Assembly: GCA_038828875.1 (NCBI GenBank)
Contig: JAWBMQ010000001.1
Span: forward strand, 62,001 to 126,000
Source: JAWBMQ01 sp038828875
GTDB lineage: Archaea > Nanobdellota > Nanobdellia > Woesearchaeales > JAWBMQ01
Length of the DNA: 64,000 nucleotides
Reading direction: 5' to 3'
Position numbers and translations under genes: made by a program. Position 1 is the first letter of the stretch; each line of letters starts with the position of its first letter. Below are positions 55,595 through 63,493 of this stretch, in pieces. The notes under the pieces are model-generated. The model made no database searches. It worked only from the letters and a program-made list of their open reading frames with translations, and was not told the DNA's origin.

Positions 55595-56116
55595 ATGGCT
55601 TCCTTTGATTTTTATAATGATTTAGCTAATTCTTATGATGAACTTTACAAAGAGGAACAATTTAGAAAATATTATTTTGTGAAAGAATATATTGGTAAAC
55701 AAATACTTGATCTTGGTTGTGGTACTGGATTGTTTCTAGAATTTTTGATAGAAAATAAAATTAAGTTTGAAAAGTACGTCGGAATTGATTTATCTAAAAA
55801 ATTAATAAATATTGCAAAGAAAAAACATAAAACTATGAAAAATGTTGAATTTATATTAGCAGATGCCACATCTTTCGATTATTCTAAGCTAAATGTGAAT
55901 TTTGATACAATCGTTTCTTTTACAGCATTACACAACATGAATTCTATCACTTTTTTGACTTCTTTTAATTTTAAAGAAGCTGTTTTTATTTTGACTCTGT
56001 TAAAAAAATCTAAAAGGTTTGATGAATACAAAAATTTTCTAAAAAATAATTTTAAAATTATGAAGGAAATTGATGATTATCATGATTTGATATTAATCTT
56101 GAAAAGAGGACTGTAG
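55595..56116 (+). CDS. SAM-dependent methyltransferase, class I
   Basis: The SAM motif is ILDLGCGTGLFLEF (about residues 37-50) with VGIDLSKKLINIAKKKH (about residues 64-80), as in type 11-like methyltransferases. The substrate is unknown. At 173 residues it is shorter than most; a C-terminal part may be missing or reduced. A TATA-like stretch precedes the ATG at 55595. Confidence 0.75.
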   Translation: MASFDFYNDLANSYDELYKEEQFRKYYFVKEYIGKQILDLGCGTGLFLEFLIENKIKFEKYVGIDLSKKLINIAKKKHKTMKNVEFILADATSFDYSKLNVNFDTIVSFTALHNMNSITFLTSFNFKEAVFILTLLKKSKRFDEYKNFLKNNFKIMKEIDDYHDLILILKRGL

Positions 56117-56161
56117 AAAAATTTATAAATTATTAATTCTTAAAATATTTGAACCTATAAA

Positions 56162-56626
56162 ATGACAAAAAAAGGCGTTAGTTTAGCTTTTGCAGTTATT
56201 ATTATTATTGCTCTTGGCGTTTTAGTAATGATCATTCTTTCAACCTTATTTTCTTCTCAGCTGGGAAAATTAGCAAAAAATGTTGGAGGCATGACCGATG
56301 TTTACGAATTTTGTAAAGAGGTTTACCATCGCTTTTATGGTTCCTCCGATGACACTCATAAAATAATTATGCATTATCTTTTTTCAGGAGATGATTTAAG
56401 TTATAATGTCGAATATACCGGAAATCCATCAATGTCAAAAACATTTAAAAGAGGGTTATGTAGAAAGTATTCTTTTATTTTGGGTATTGATCCTAAAAAA
56501 TTAGAGAATCCTACAACTACTACTTCTGTTAAGATATGTGATGCTGGAGGAACAAGTTGTGTAGAAATAGAGTTTACACTCGTAAAACTCATACTTTCAG
56601 ATCCATCGTTATTTTTCTTTAGCTAA
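56162..56626 (+). CDS. Lone pilin-like protein
   Basis: The N-terminus MTKKGVSLAFAVIIIIALGVLVMIIL is a class III-like signal peptide (likely cleavage after KKG), here given as a landmark: key part KKGVSLAF then a hydrophobic helix. The exported part of about 125 residues has three cysteines. No family is recognised. It has its own promoter and no partners on the same strand. Confidence 0.6.
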   Translation: MTKKGVSLAFAVIIIIALGVLVMIILSTLFSSQLGKLAKNVGGMTDVYEFCKEVYHRFYGSSDDTHKIIMHYLFSGDDLSYNVEYTGNPSMSKTFKRGLCRKYSFILGIDPKKLENPTTTTSVKICDAGGTSCVEIEFTLVKLILSDPSLFFFS

Positions 56627-56638
56627 ATCTTAATTTTT

Positions 56639-57067
56639 TTACCGTCTTATAAAAATTTCATAAATAAAGAAAGAAGTTATGAAAATTACAATAGTTGCAT
56701 CGCACAAGTTGAAATATCCAAAGAGAGCATCTAAGGGAAATATTGGAAATTTAATATAATCGATAACTCCATTGAACTGAATTCTATCAATGACGTTGCT
56801 TAAAGAAACAATAGTAGGAAAAATGAAAAACTGAAAATCATTATTCTTTATAAAGCCAATTATGCTTAATATAAAAAAGAAGAGAAATAATAAATAGATG
56901 AAAAAATTTAAATCAAAAAAGTAAAACTTTAAGCCATACATTAAATCCGGGTTTATTATTGCCAATCCTTTTTTTAAATAAATTCTTTTTAAAAAAATAT
57001 CAAGAAAAGTTATCAATAATGAAATTAATAAGAGATACAAGAACCGTTTCTCTTGGTAAATTTTCAT
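56639..57067 (-). CDS. lspA: LspA-like signal peptidase II
   Basis: This 142-residue protein has four hydrophobic segments and the LspA pattern. The first region is TFLDIFLKRIYL. The catalytic aspartates lie in SNVIDRIQFNGVIDYIKF (about residue 94) and FNLCDATI (about residue 122), which match GNxxDRxxxGxVxDF and FNxADxxI. In bacteria, LspA cleaves prolipoproteins after lipid attachment. LspA is generally absent from archaea. I see no lipobox protein in the window. Confidence 0.72.
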   Translation of the reverse strand: MKIYQEKRFLYLLLISLLITFLDIFLKRIYLKKGLAIINPDLMYGLKFYFFDLNFFIYLLFLFFFILSIIGFIKNNDFQFFIFPTIVSLSNVIDRIQFNGVIDYIKFPIFPLDALFGYFNLCDATIVIFITSFFIYEIFIRR

Positions 57068-57069
57068 CC

Positions 57070-57510
57070 TTAGTAATATTTTCTTTGTTCCTTATGAGAT
57101 TCTAGCATTTCTTCAATTTTTCTCAATCTAATATCTGTTGCATCAATCATAGCTTTCAATGTGTTTATTTTTTCAATAATTAATTCTAAATCTCTTTTTA
57201 AGTTATCATAATTAGGAGGATTAAAATTATTATAAGCAACAGATTGTTGAAATTGTTTTTCTTGCATAATTTCTGTGTTAGATTGTTGAAAATTGTTAAT
57301 GTTGTTGAAAGTAGTAGTTGGATTTTGAGGCAAATTCGTGAAATTATTCTGATTTTCAAAAGAATATTGTTCTTGATTTGGATTTAAATTAGTCAAATTA
57401 TTAGTTAACTCAGGAGTCGAAAATGAAGTATTTTCAGTAGTGGAACTTTTAAAACTACTAAAATCAAAATCATCCTTTTTCTTTTTTTTAAACATATCAA
57501 AAAATCCCAT
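57070..57510 (-). CDS. Low-complexity Asn/Gln-rich protein with C-terminal coiled coil
   Basis: The basic start MGFFDMFKKKKKDDFDF is followed by a disordered Asn/Gln/Pro-rich region (about residues 20-100) and a C-terminal helical coiled coil (DLELIIEKINTLKAMIDATD, key part). The N-terminus might lie against the membrane. The function is unknown; the coiled coil suggests oligomer formation. Confidence 0.55.
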   Translation of the reverse strand: MGFFDMFKKKKKDDFDFSSFKSSTTENTSFSTPELTNNLTNLNPNQEQYSFENQNNFTNLPQNPTTTFNNINNFQQSNTEIMQEKQFQQSVAYNNFNPPNYDNLKRDLELIIEKINTLKAMIDATDIRLRKIEEMLESHKEQRKYY

Positions 57511-57529
57511 CTTTAAAGCTTACAGATTA

Positions 57530-58598
57530 TTATTTTTTTGAATTCTTACTGTTCTTTGAATTTTTTTCTTCAAGAGGCATTGCAAATTTTCTAAATGCTA
57601 TTTCTACTTCTTTTTCTTTTTTTGCAATTTCTTCAATAGTTTGTCCTTTTAAAATTCCTTCGGTAACTGCTCTTATTGCTTTTGCTCCTGCTTCAGTACC
57701 ATTTGGATGACCATGACAACCGCCGCCAAATTGTAGAACTACATCAATACCAAATTTCTTTATTAATGTAGGAATTTTTCCCGGATCTAAACCACCTGAA
57801 GCAACAGGAAATACGGGGTTTATGTAATCCCAATCTTGTTCAAGTAATCCAGGACTTTCTTTTACATATTTAGATCTTAACGTTTCAACGCTGTAGAAAT
57901 CATCTTCATTATTCATCTTTCCTTCTCCCATTGTGCCTACGTGTAATTGATCGCCACCGATCATTCTTACTAATTTTGCTAACATTTGCATACTTATGCC
58001 ATGTTTTTCATTTTTTGTCAATGCANNNNNNNNNNNNNNNNNNNNNNNNNNNNNNNNNNNNNNNNNNNNNNNNNNNNNNNNNNNNNNNNNNNNNNNNNNN
58101 NNNNNNNNNNNNNNNNNNNNNCACTTTTGGTTTCACTATTGTTCCTAATAAAGGTCTTTCATAAACCTTTAATAGCTGTCTGATCCCTTTAATACCATAT
58201 GCTGGACCTGAATAAAGTTTCATAATTTTTTGAGGAAAAGAAATATCGATTAATCTTAAATTTTTAACAGCTTTCATTCCAAAGATGTTTCCTGCTAATG
58301 CCGAAAGAATTTGAGGTACAGAACTAGGTTCAAAGAGTTCAGAAGGATATGCAATTTTTATTGTAGAATTTTCTTTGTTGATTTCATAAACAGAAGGCTT
58401 TAATTTTTCAAAAATTTCTGGTTCCAAAGACCAAAAATCAGTCCAAGTATCTATTGAGCTTTCTCCTGCAACTTTATCAGCAACATCTTCTAACGTAGTT
58501 CCATTAGGTTCAAGGTAATAATATGCGATAACGTCCTTTCCAGAAGGAGAATAAGTTAAATCAATATACTTATATTTACTTGGCATTACTTTTTTCAT
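57530..58598 (-). CDS. rbcL: Form III-like RuBisCO large subunit, split by an assembly gap
   Basis: RuBisCO fixes CO2 on ribulose bisphosphate; in archaea it works mainly in AMP/nucleoside salvage. The N-terminal half has AYYYLEPNG, AGESSIDTWTDFW, FSGPAYGIKGIRQLL-like residues and RPLLGTIVKPKV. After the gap the C-terminal half has LTKNEKHGISMQML, DQLHVGTMGEGKM, VFPVASGGLDPG and LQFGGGCHGHPNGTEAGAKA. The N run at 58026-58121 covers the segment with the carbamylated lysine (KDDEN) and HAHRA. Both halves are intact and frame-open, so this is one functional gene in two pieces. Confidence 0.92.
58026..58121. other. Assembly gap (96 N) inside the RuBisCO gene
   Basis: By comparison with the RuBisCO family, about 110-120 residues (roughly 350 bases) should lie between KPKV and the LTKNEKHGIS segment. 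The N count is therefore a placeholder and too small. Confidence 0.85.
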
Positions 58599-58671
58599 AA
58601 AGTCACCTTTAGTAGAGCATTGTGAAAAATAATTTATAAACTTTTTTTATCACTAAAGAATAATTATTTAA

Positions 58672-59562
58672 TTATTGTTCTTCATCTTCCTCCTCTTCTA
58701 AATTAACTATTTCTTCTTCAAATATTGTAAAGTAACTAATAAATGTTGAAACCATAAATATTGCTAAAGAAAAAATAAACAATAACGTTTCTTTTATATC
58801 AAAGCAAAGATGTATTGATAAATATATTGAAGAAATGTTAAATGCTTTTATAAGATGTTTTAGAGAGATTGAATAAGCAAATGAAGTCCTTTTGAAGATC
58901 TTTTTCTTTCTAAATGAGAACAAAATTTTTGGCAATAATAATGTTATTAAGATAACAAAGAAATATAAGATTGCTATGATCAGGTAAGAAAAATAACTTA
59001 TAAAGAAATCAATGAAAATTATAGTAAAAAAAGTTAGGTTCTTAGAAAAAGAAAGAATAAATGAATTTAAGGTTTCTTTATGTTTTTCTATTATGCTTTT
59101 TTTTGTATTTTGAATTATGGAATTACTTATATATTCTTGACTTTCATTAGTTTCTAAAAATGACGTATTCTTTAGGTTATCGTAAGCTAGAGTAATTTTT
59201 AAGAAATTATCAGAATATCTTGATTCATATTTTTCAAAATTTATAAAAATGTTGTAAATTAAAGGGATTAGCAAAAATATCAGGAAAAGAGAAATACTTT
59301 TTGCAAAACTAATTTCAAGAGTATGATGCAAACTAGGATTAAAGAGTTGAAACATTTGTTCAAAAAAACCAAAAGGATTTTTATTGAATATTTTCTTGGT
59401 ATTTCTCTTTTTAAACTCTTTTTTATTTTTCACAATAAAATGTTTTCCTTTTTTGCTAGAAAAATTCACTCTATTTTTATAAAATCCATAAGTAGAAATC
59501 TTTTCACTCTGATTATTGCTCTCGTTACTTTCTTCTTCGTCTTTGTTTTCAAAAGGATTCAT
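58672..59562 (-). CDS. Membrane protein with acidic ends, unknown family
   Basis: The first 70 residues are polar and basic, then about five or six hydrophobic segments follow (near residues 88-108, 166-188, 190-212, 236-255, 258-282). The C-terminus is a run of acidic residues (EEEEDEEQ). The pattern vaguely recalls DUF1189-like proteins but is not convincing. It is divergent from the next gene across a 138-base A+T-rich region. Confidence 0.5.
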   Translation of the reverse strand: MNPFENKDEEESNESNNQSEKISTYGFYKNRVNFSSKKGKHFIVKNKKEFKKRNTKKIFNKNPFGFFEQMFQLFNPSLHHTLEISFAKSISLFLIFLLIPLIYNIFINFEKYESRYSDNFLKITLAYDNLKNTSFLETNESQEYISNSIIQNTKKSIIEKHKETLNSFILSFSKNLTFFTIIFIDFFISYFSYLIIAILYFFVILITLLLPKILFSFRKKKIFKRTSFAYSISLKHLIKAFNISSIYLSIHLCFDIKETLLFIFSLAIFMVSTFISYFTIFEEEIVNLEEEEDEEQ

Positions 59563-59700
59563 AAGCTATAATTATTTTTTCTATATTTAAATTTTTTTTA
59601 TTTTAACTGTCTAATATTTAGTATACTTTTTTATATACTATATTACAAATATACTCAAAAACGATACTTTTATATATTAGTTTATCCTAGTAATATTAAT

Positions 59701-60114
59701 ATGGTAATGTTGTTTGACATATACAATCTTCCAGATGATGTGTATGAAATTGTATTTTCAACAAAATCGCAAACAGTAGTTGCTAAAATGTTGATTGATT
59801 TAATGAAGGAAGAAAATGGAGAAATTACTAAATCAGAAATGTCGCTCTTTGCAAATAAGTTACATGAAGGTACTTTGATTGAACCTGTACAAAGTACAGT
59901 TAAATTACCAACAAAAGAGATGTCTATATCTTACAATAAAAGACAGTTTTATGACAGAATCCTCACTCCAATGAAATCAATGGGAATGATTGATTATGAT
60001 ATGTATAAAAAAACTTACAAAATTTCAGATAAGTTTAACAAAGCAATGATAAAGATTGGTTTGCTTTGGTTACAAGAGTTAAAAAATCCTCCAGGATTGA
60101 GGTTTAAGAAGTAA
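59701..60114 (+). CDS. Small winged-helix-like protein, possible regulator
   Basis: This 137-residue soluble protein has two helical units (TVVAKMLIDLMKEE and FYDRILTPMKSMGMIDYDMYKKTYKIS) consistent with a winged helix with a wing at residues 105-120. No family is recognised. Its promoter region (59617-59660) contains overlapping repeats of TATACT/AGTATA. A very G+C-rich hairpin follows the stop. Confidence 0.5.
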   Translation: MVMLFDIYNLPDDVYEIVFSTKSQTVVAKMLIDLMKEENGEITKSEMSLFANKLHEGTLIEPVQSTVKLPTKEMSISYNKRQFYDRILTPMKSMGMIDYDMYKKTYKISDKFNKAMIKIGLLWLQELKNPPGLRFKK

Positions 60115-60164
60115 TGCTTTTCTAAAAACCCCCTCAAAAACCCCTCAAAGCACAAAAAAACCCC

Positions 60165-60187
60165 GAGGGCGTCCGAAGGACGCCCTC
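60165..60187 (+). terminator. Perfect G+C-rich hairpin after the winged-helix-like gene
   Basis: GAGGGCGTCC pairs with GGACGCCCTC over ten bases around the loop GAA, followed by TTATTCT. In an otherwise A+T-rich region this is a strong terminator or RNA-processing structure. Two CCCCTCAAA repeats lie upstream (60131-60148) and could pair with the GAGGG part in an alternative fold. Archaea usually terminate on T-runs, so a hairpin like this is unusual. The rest of the gap 60115-60311 holds nothing else that I recognise. Confidence 0.6.
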
Positions 60188-60311
60188 TTATTCTCCTTCA
60201 AAAATTTTTTTTGTTTTTTATTTATTTTTCAATTTTTTATGTTTTTTTTGAAAATTTTTCTGAAAAGAAGAAGTAAGATTTTAATTGAGATTAAGAGTTT
60301 AGTATTTTAGA

Positions 60312-62546
60312 ATGATTTTTGAAAAACATAAGTTTAGAGCTTATGATAAAGTTTTGTTTATATTTTTCATTTTTCCTTTTGTTTTGTTTTATCCAAACCC
60401 TTTTGATGAATCTCAAGAATCTGTGATAATTTTTGGAAGTGATAATTTAGAAATTAAGCTTTTTGATGTAAGAACAGAAACAAAACAGGTTTCTTTTAAA
60501 GCTAATAATTCTTATAATTTAAGTTTAAATTGTTCTTTTGTTAAAATGCTTAACGAATTTATTTTAAAAATGCTCAATATTTCAAATTCTGAATTTTTTT
60601 CTTTTGAAAATGAATCATCTAATGATGGTTCTTGTGAATTAGCTATTGAAAGAAAATATGGTAGTTTGGTAAATACTAATGCAAAATATATGATTGAATA
60701 TAATTATAATAACCTATTTTGCAATGTTTCTATTGCGTATTCCTCTATAAAAGATGGTTGTTTTTTTGTTTATTTATGTAATCATTCTTTTTTGAATTAT
60801 TGTGGAGAAAATGATGATGTTGTTACTATTTTTTTAAATTATCTTAAGAATGTAACTTTCTTTCTGAATGATGAAAATAACGACAGTAATGAAACTAATC
60901 TCAATTCAGTTAATTCTTCAAATTTGTATGTGAAGGAGAATAATTCAAATGATGATTTAAACTATTCTTCTGAAATAGTTACGTTAGAAAATTTATCTTT
61001 TGAGAATCATACAAAAAACAATACTTTTGAAAATAATAATTCAGATATAGTTATTTTATCATCTAGTAATCTGTCAAACTATATAACTAATCAAAATTCT
61101 TCTAATAATCTTTCAGAAAATAAAACTTTAGAATCAAATTTATCTTTAGAAGATCAACTTTTCGAAGTTCAAATTGACGATGTTTTTTATGAAGATGAAT
61201 CTATTAGCTATACTATAATAAACAAAGGATGTAAAGGAGTTTTTGAGAAAAAAGTTTATGGTATTGATGGTTTAGGAAAACAAATAGTGAAGATCTTTTC
61301 AAACAGTACAATCTCCACAAGAAGAACATTCAAATTTACACTTCCTAGTGGAAATTATGTTTTAAGTATAAAATGTGAAAATTTTGAAATAAATTCTTCA
61401 TTTGAGGTTCTTTTAAAGCAGAACAGTTGTGAAGATATTTTTAAAAGAATTTCTTTTTTGAAAACACAAATTTCTTTTTTAAAGGAATTTGATTGTATTT
61501 TTCAACTTTATTGTTATTTTCCTTCTGTTTTTGAAGGTGAATTAAATATAAGAAATAAGAGATCATTTAAGTATTCAGAGCTTAATTGTTCATTTTTTAA
61601 AATTAGTTATGAAGACTATTTTTATTATTATGCAACGAATGATTTCATAAGTGAATTTATTACAACTTCATTAAATAAAAAAGATAAAGAGAAGAATCGA
61701 AGTATATTTTATGTTCTGATGAAAAAAGGAAATGAAATTAATACTAATTTAAACATAGTCAATTATTTAAAAATTAATTCAAAATTAGCTATTAATTTTC
61801 AATTATCTCCTTTTTCATATGATGATCCTATTATGTCTGATTTAATGGATGTTGAAATTCAACCTATGTTGTTGGGTTGTGAGGTTAGTTTAATTTCTTA
61901 TGATTTTTCTCAAGAAAAGTTTCAAAAAGAAAAGAAACAAAAAGGAAACAATGATAAAAATTTTAAGAACAATGAGCTTATTTATTCTTTTAATTTGAAT
62001 GAATTTAAAAATAAGAACAACTTAACTCAACGAATTAATCTAACACAATTTCAATATGTTGAAAATTCAGTTACTTTGTATTTTAATAAGAATAATTCTA
62101 ATTCAGTTTTAAATTTCAAAAAGAATTTTTCATTGATTAGTGATTTTATTGTTGTTCTTTTTTTAGATTTATATTTAAATAATTTTAGTCTGTTGAATTT
62201 AGCTACCATCCATTCAGAGTCTAATTCTAATAGTTCTAATTTTAAATTATTATCTGAAAAAACAGATGAAAGTAATATTTACAACCCTTTTATAGACTCT
62301 AATATACCTTTTTTAAATGATCGTGAAGAATCTGAAGATGGTTTGTTGATTGAAAACCTTGTTGAGAATAGTATTTTAAATTTAACGATCTCTGAAAATT
62401 TTTCTTCTCAAAATTTATCAACTTTAAGTAATATCACCAATAATTCTGAATTGAAAGCTCTTCAAAGTAGAATAGGGTTTAGTATATTTATAAAGAGTGT
62501 TTTTCAAAAAATCAATGGATTTTTTGTCAGATTTTTTAAAAAATAA
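60312..62546 (+). CDS. Large secreted Asn/Ser-rich protein, heavily sequon-bearing
   Basis: An N-terminal hydrophobic segment (about residues 14-29) acts as signal or anchor. The exported 700 residues are rich in Asn and Ser. Between about residues 190 and 285 I count about fourteen N-x-S/T sites, so dense N-glycosylation is likely. A folded region with cysteines occurs at about residues 310-460. The C-terminus is basic (FFVRFFKK) and could anchor in the membrane. It is probably a cell-surface or S-layer-like protein; no family is recognised. Confidence 0.6.
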   Translation: MIFEKHKFRAYDKVLFIFFIFPFVLFYPNPFDESQESVIIFGSDNLEIKLFDVRTETKQVSFKANNSYNLSLNCSFVKMLNEFILKMLNISNSEFFSFENESSNDGSCELAIERKYGSLVNTNAKYMIEYNYNNLFCNVSIAYSSIKDGCFFVYLCNHSFLNYCGENDDVVTIFLNYLKNVTFFLNDENNDSNETNLNSVNSSNLYVKENNSNDDLNYSSEIVTLENLSFENHTKNNTFENNNSDIVILSSSNLSNYITNQNSSNNLSENKTLESNLSLEDQLFEVQIDDVFYEDESISYTIINKGCKGVFEKKVYGIDGLGKQIVKIFSNSTISTRRTFKFTLPSGNYVLSIKCENFEINSSFEVLLKQNSCEDIFKRISFLKTQISFLKEFDCIFQLYCYFPSVFEGELNIRNKRSFKYSELNCSFFKISYEDYFYYYATNDFISEFITTSLNKKDKEKNRSIFYVLMKKGNEINTNLNIVNYLKINSKLAINFQLSPFSYDDPIMSDLMDVEIQPMLLGCEVSLISYDFSQEKFQKEKKQKGNNDKNFKNNELIYSFNLNEFKNKNNLTQRINLTQFQYVENSVTLYFNKNNSNSVLNFKKNFSLISDFIVVLFLDLYLNNFSLLNLATIHSESNSNSSNFKLLSEKTDESNIYNPFIDSNIPFLNDREESEDGLLIENLVENSILNLTISENFSSQNLSTLSNITNNSELKALQSRIGFSIFIKSVFQKINGFFVRFFKK

Positions 62547-62548
62547 AA

Positions 62549-63094
62549 TTATTCTTGAGATGCATTGTAAATTACTTTTTGAGAGCTTCCGTAAAGTCCA
62601 ATTGCCTTCATTTGTTCGTATTGTTCTTTTGTTAATATTAAGTATATTATATTATATTTATATTTATTGTAAATTTCTTGGACTAGTTTTCTTATAAATT
62701 CGTTGTCAATATTATAACCAAGAAGAATCAAATTTACACTATTTTCTTTTTCAGGACCTTGAAGGATAACTTGCTGAACATTTGGAAGTTCTTTAATTTT
62801 ATTTAAAAAATATTCTAAGCCAGAAGGCATTAATTTTATTATGCTCTTTATAAATGCTGTTGTTTTATTTTCAGCTAAAGAAAATAACTTAAGTTTATTA
62901 ATTTCTTCAACTTTGACAATTTCTAGCTTTTCAAGCTTTTTTAGTATTCTAAAAGTAGATGCAATGGGTACTTTGCTCTCATGAGAAATATCTGTAATAC
63001 GCATTTTGTTATTTTGATTTTTAATCAAAACTTTAAGAATTTCTACAATTTTATTGTCAATAAGTTTGATCAAAGCTTCTTCAGGAGTTTGCAT
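62549..63094 (-). CDS. Winged-helix transcription regulator with C-terminal sensor domain
   Basis: The N-terminal winged helix (about residues 12-75: LIKNQNNKMRITDISHESKV, recognition helix ASTFRILKKLEKL, wing) resembles ArsR/MarR/TrmB-type proteins. Residues 105-180 form a separate alpha/beta domain with VQQVILQGPEKENSVNLILLGYN, which may bind a ligand. It is divergent from ftsZ across a 399-base region holding four TTTCATTTTTGAAA palindromes, its likely targets. Confidence 0.7.
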   Translation of the reverse strand: MQTPEEALIKLIDNKIVEILKVLIKNQNNKMRITDISHESKVPIASTFRILKKLEKLEIVKVEEINKLKLFSLAENKTTAFIKSIIKLMPSGLEYFLNKIKELPNVQQVILQGPEKENSVNLILLGYNIDNEFIRKLVQEIYNKYKYNIIYLILTKEQYEQMKAIGLYGSSQKVIYNASQE

Positions 63095-63133
63095 AACATA
63101 TTAATGTCATTATTATTTATAAATATTCTTATT

Positions 63134-63217
63134 TTTCATTTTTGAAAAAATTATTTCATTTTTGAAAAATCTTTTCATTTTTGAAATTTTCAATTTTTTG
63201 ATTTTTCATTTTTGAAA
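63134..63217. repeat. Four copies of the palindrome TTTCATTTTTGAAA
   Basis: Exact copies lie at 63134, 63154, 63173 and 63204 (14 bases each). The centre-to-centre distances of 20, 19 and 31 bases are close to two, two and three helical turns. A degenerate copy may lie at 63188-63202. The array lies between a winged-helix regulator and ftsZ and is probably an operator cluster. Confidence 0.8.
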
Positions 63218-63331
63218 AAATCATTTTAGTATATCATTAAAAAAAGAAAAATATAATTTTTAAAACTAAATAATTTGTGGTTTTTAAGGCTTAAAAATTA
63301 AAAATAAAAATAAATTTTTTAGAAAAATAAA

Positions 63332-63398
63332 ATTTATAAATTGTTGTTACAAAATATAATTATGATTATTTGTCTAATCTCTAACAGAAACATTTATA
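63332..63398 (+). promoter_or_regulatory. Candidate tandem ftsZ promoters
   Basis: Two TATA-like elements, ATTTATAAA (63332-63340) and ATTTATATA (63392-63400 region), lie about 60 bases apart upstream of ftsZ, giving a leader of about 70-130 bases. The first is followed by GTTGTTACAAAA, which recalls the TTACAA half-site of the archaellin promoters, though this may be chance. Confidence 0.4.
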
Positions 63399-63493
63399 TA
63401 CTATAATTGTGATAGATTGTTACCAAAACACATAATTAATTTGAGGGTGTTTTGGAAAAAATGATCAAAGGTAAAAAAAGATGAGGTGAAAAG

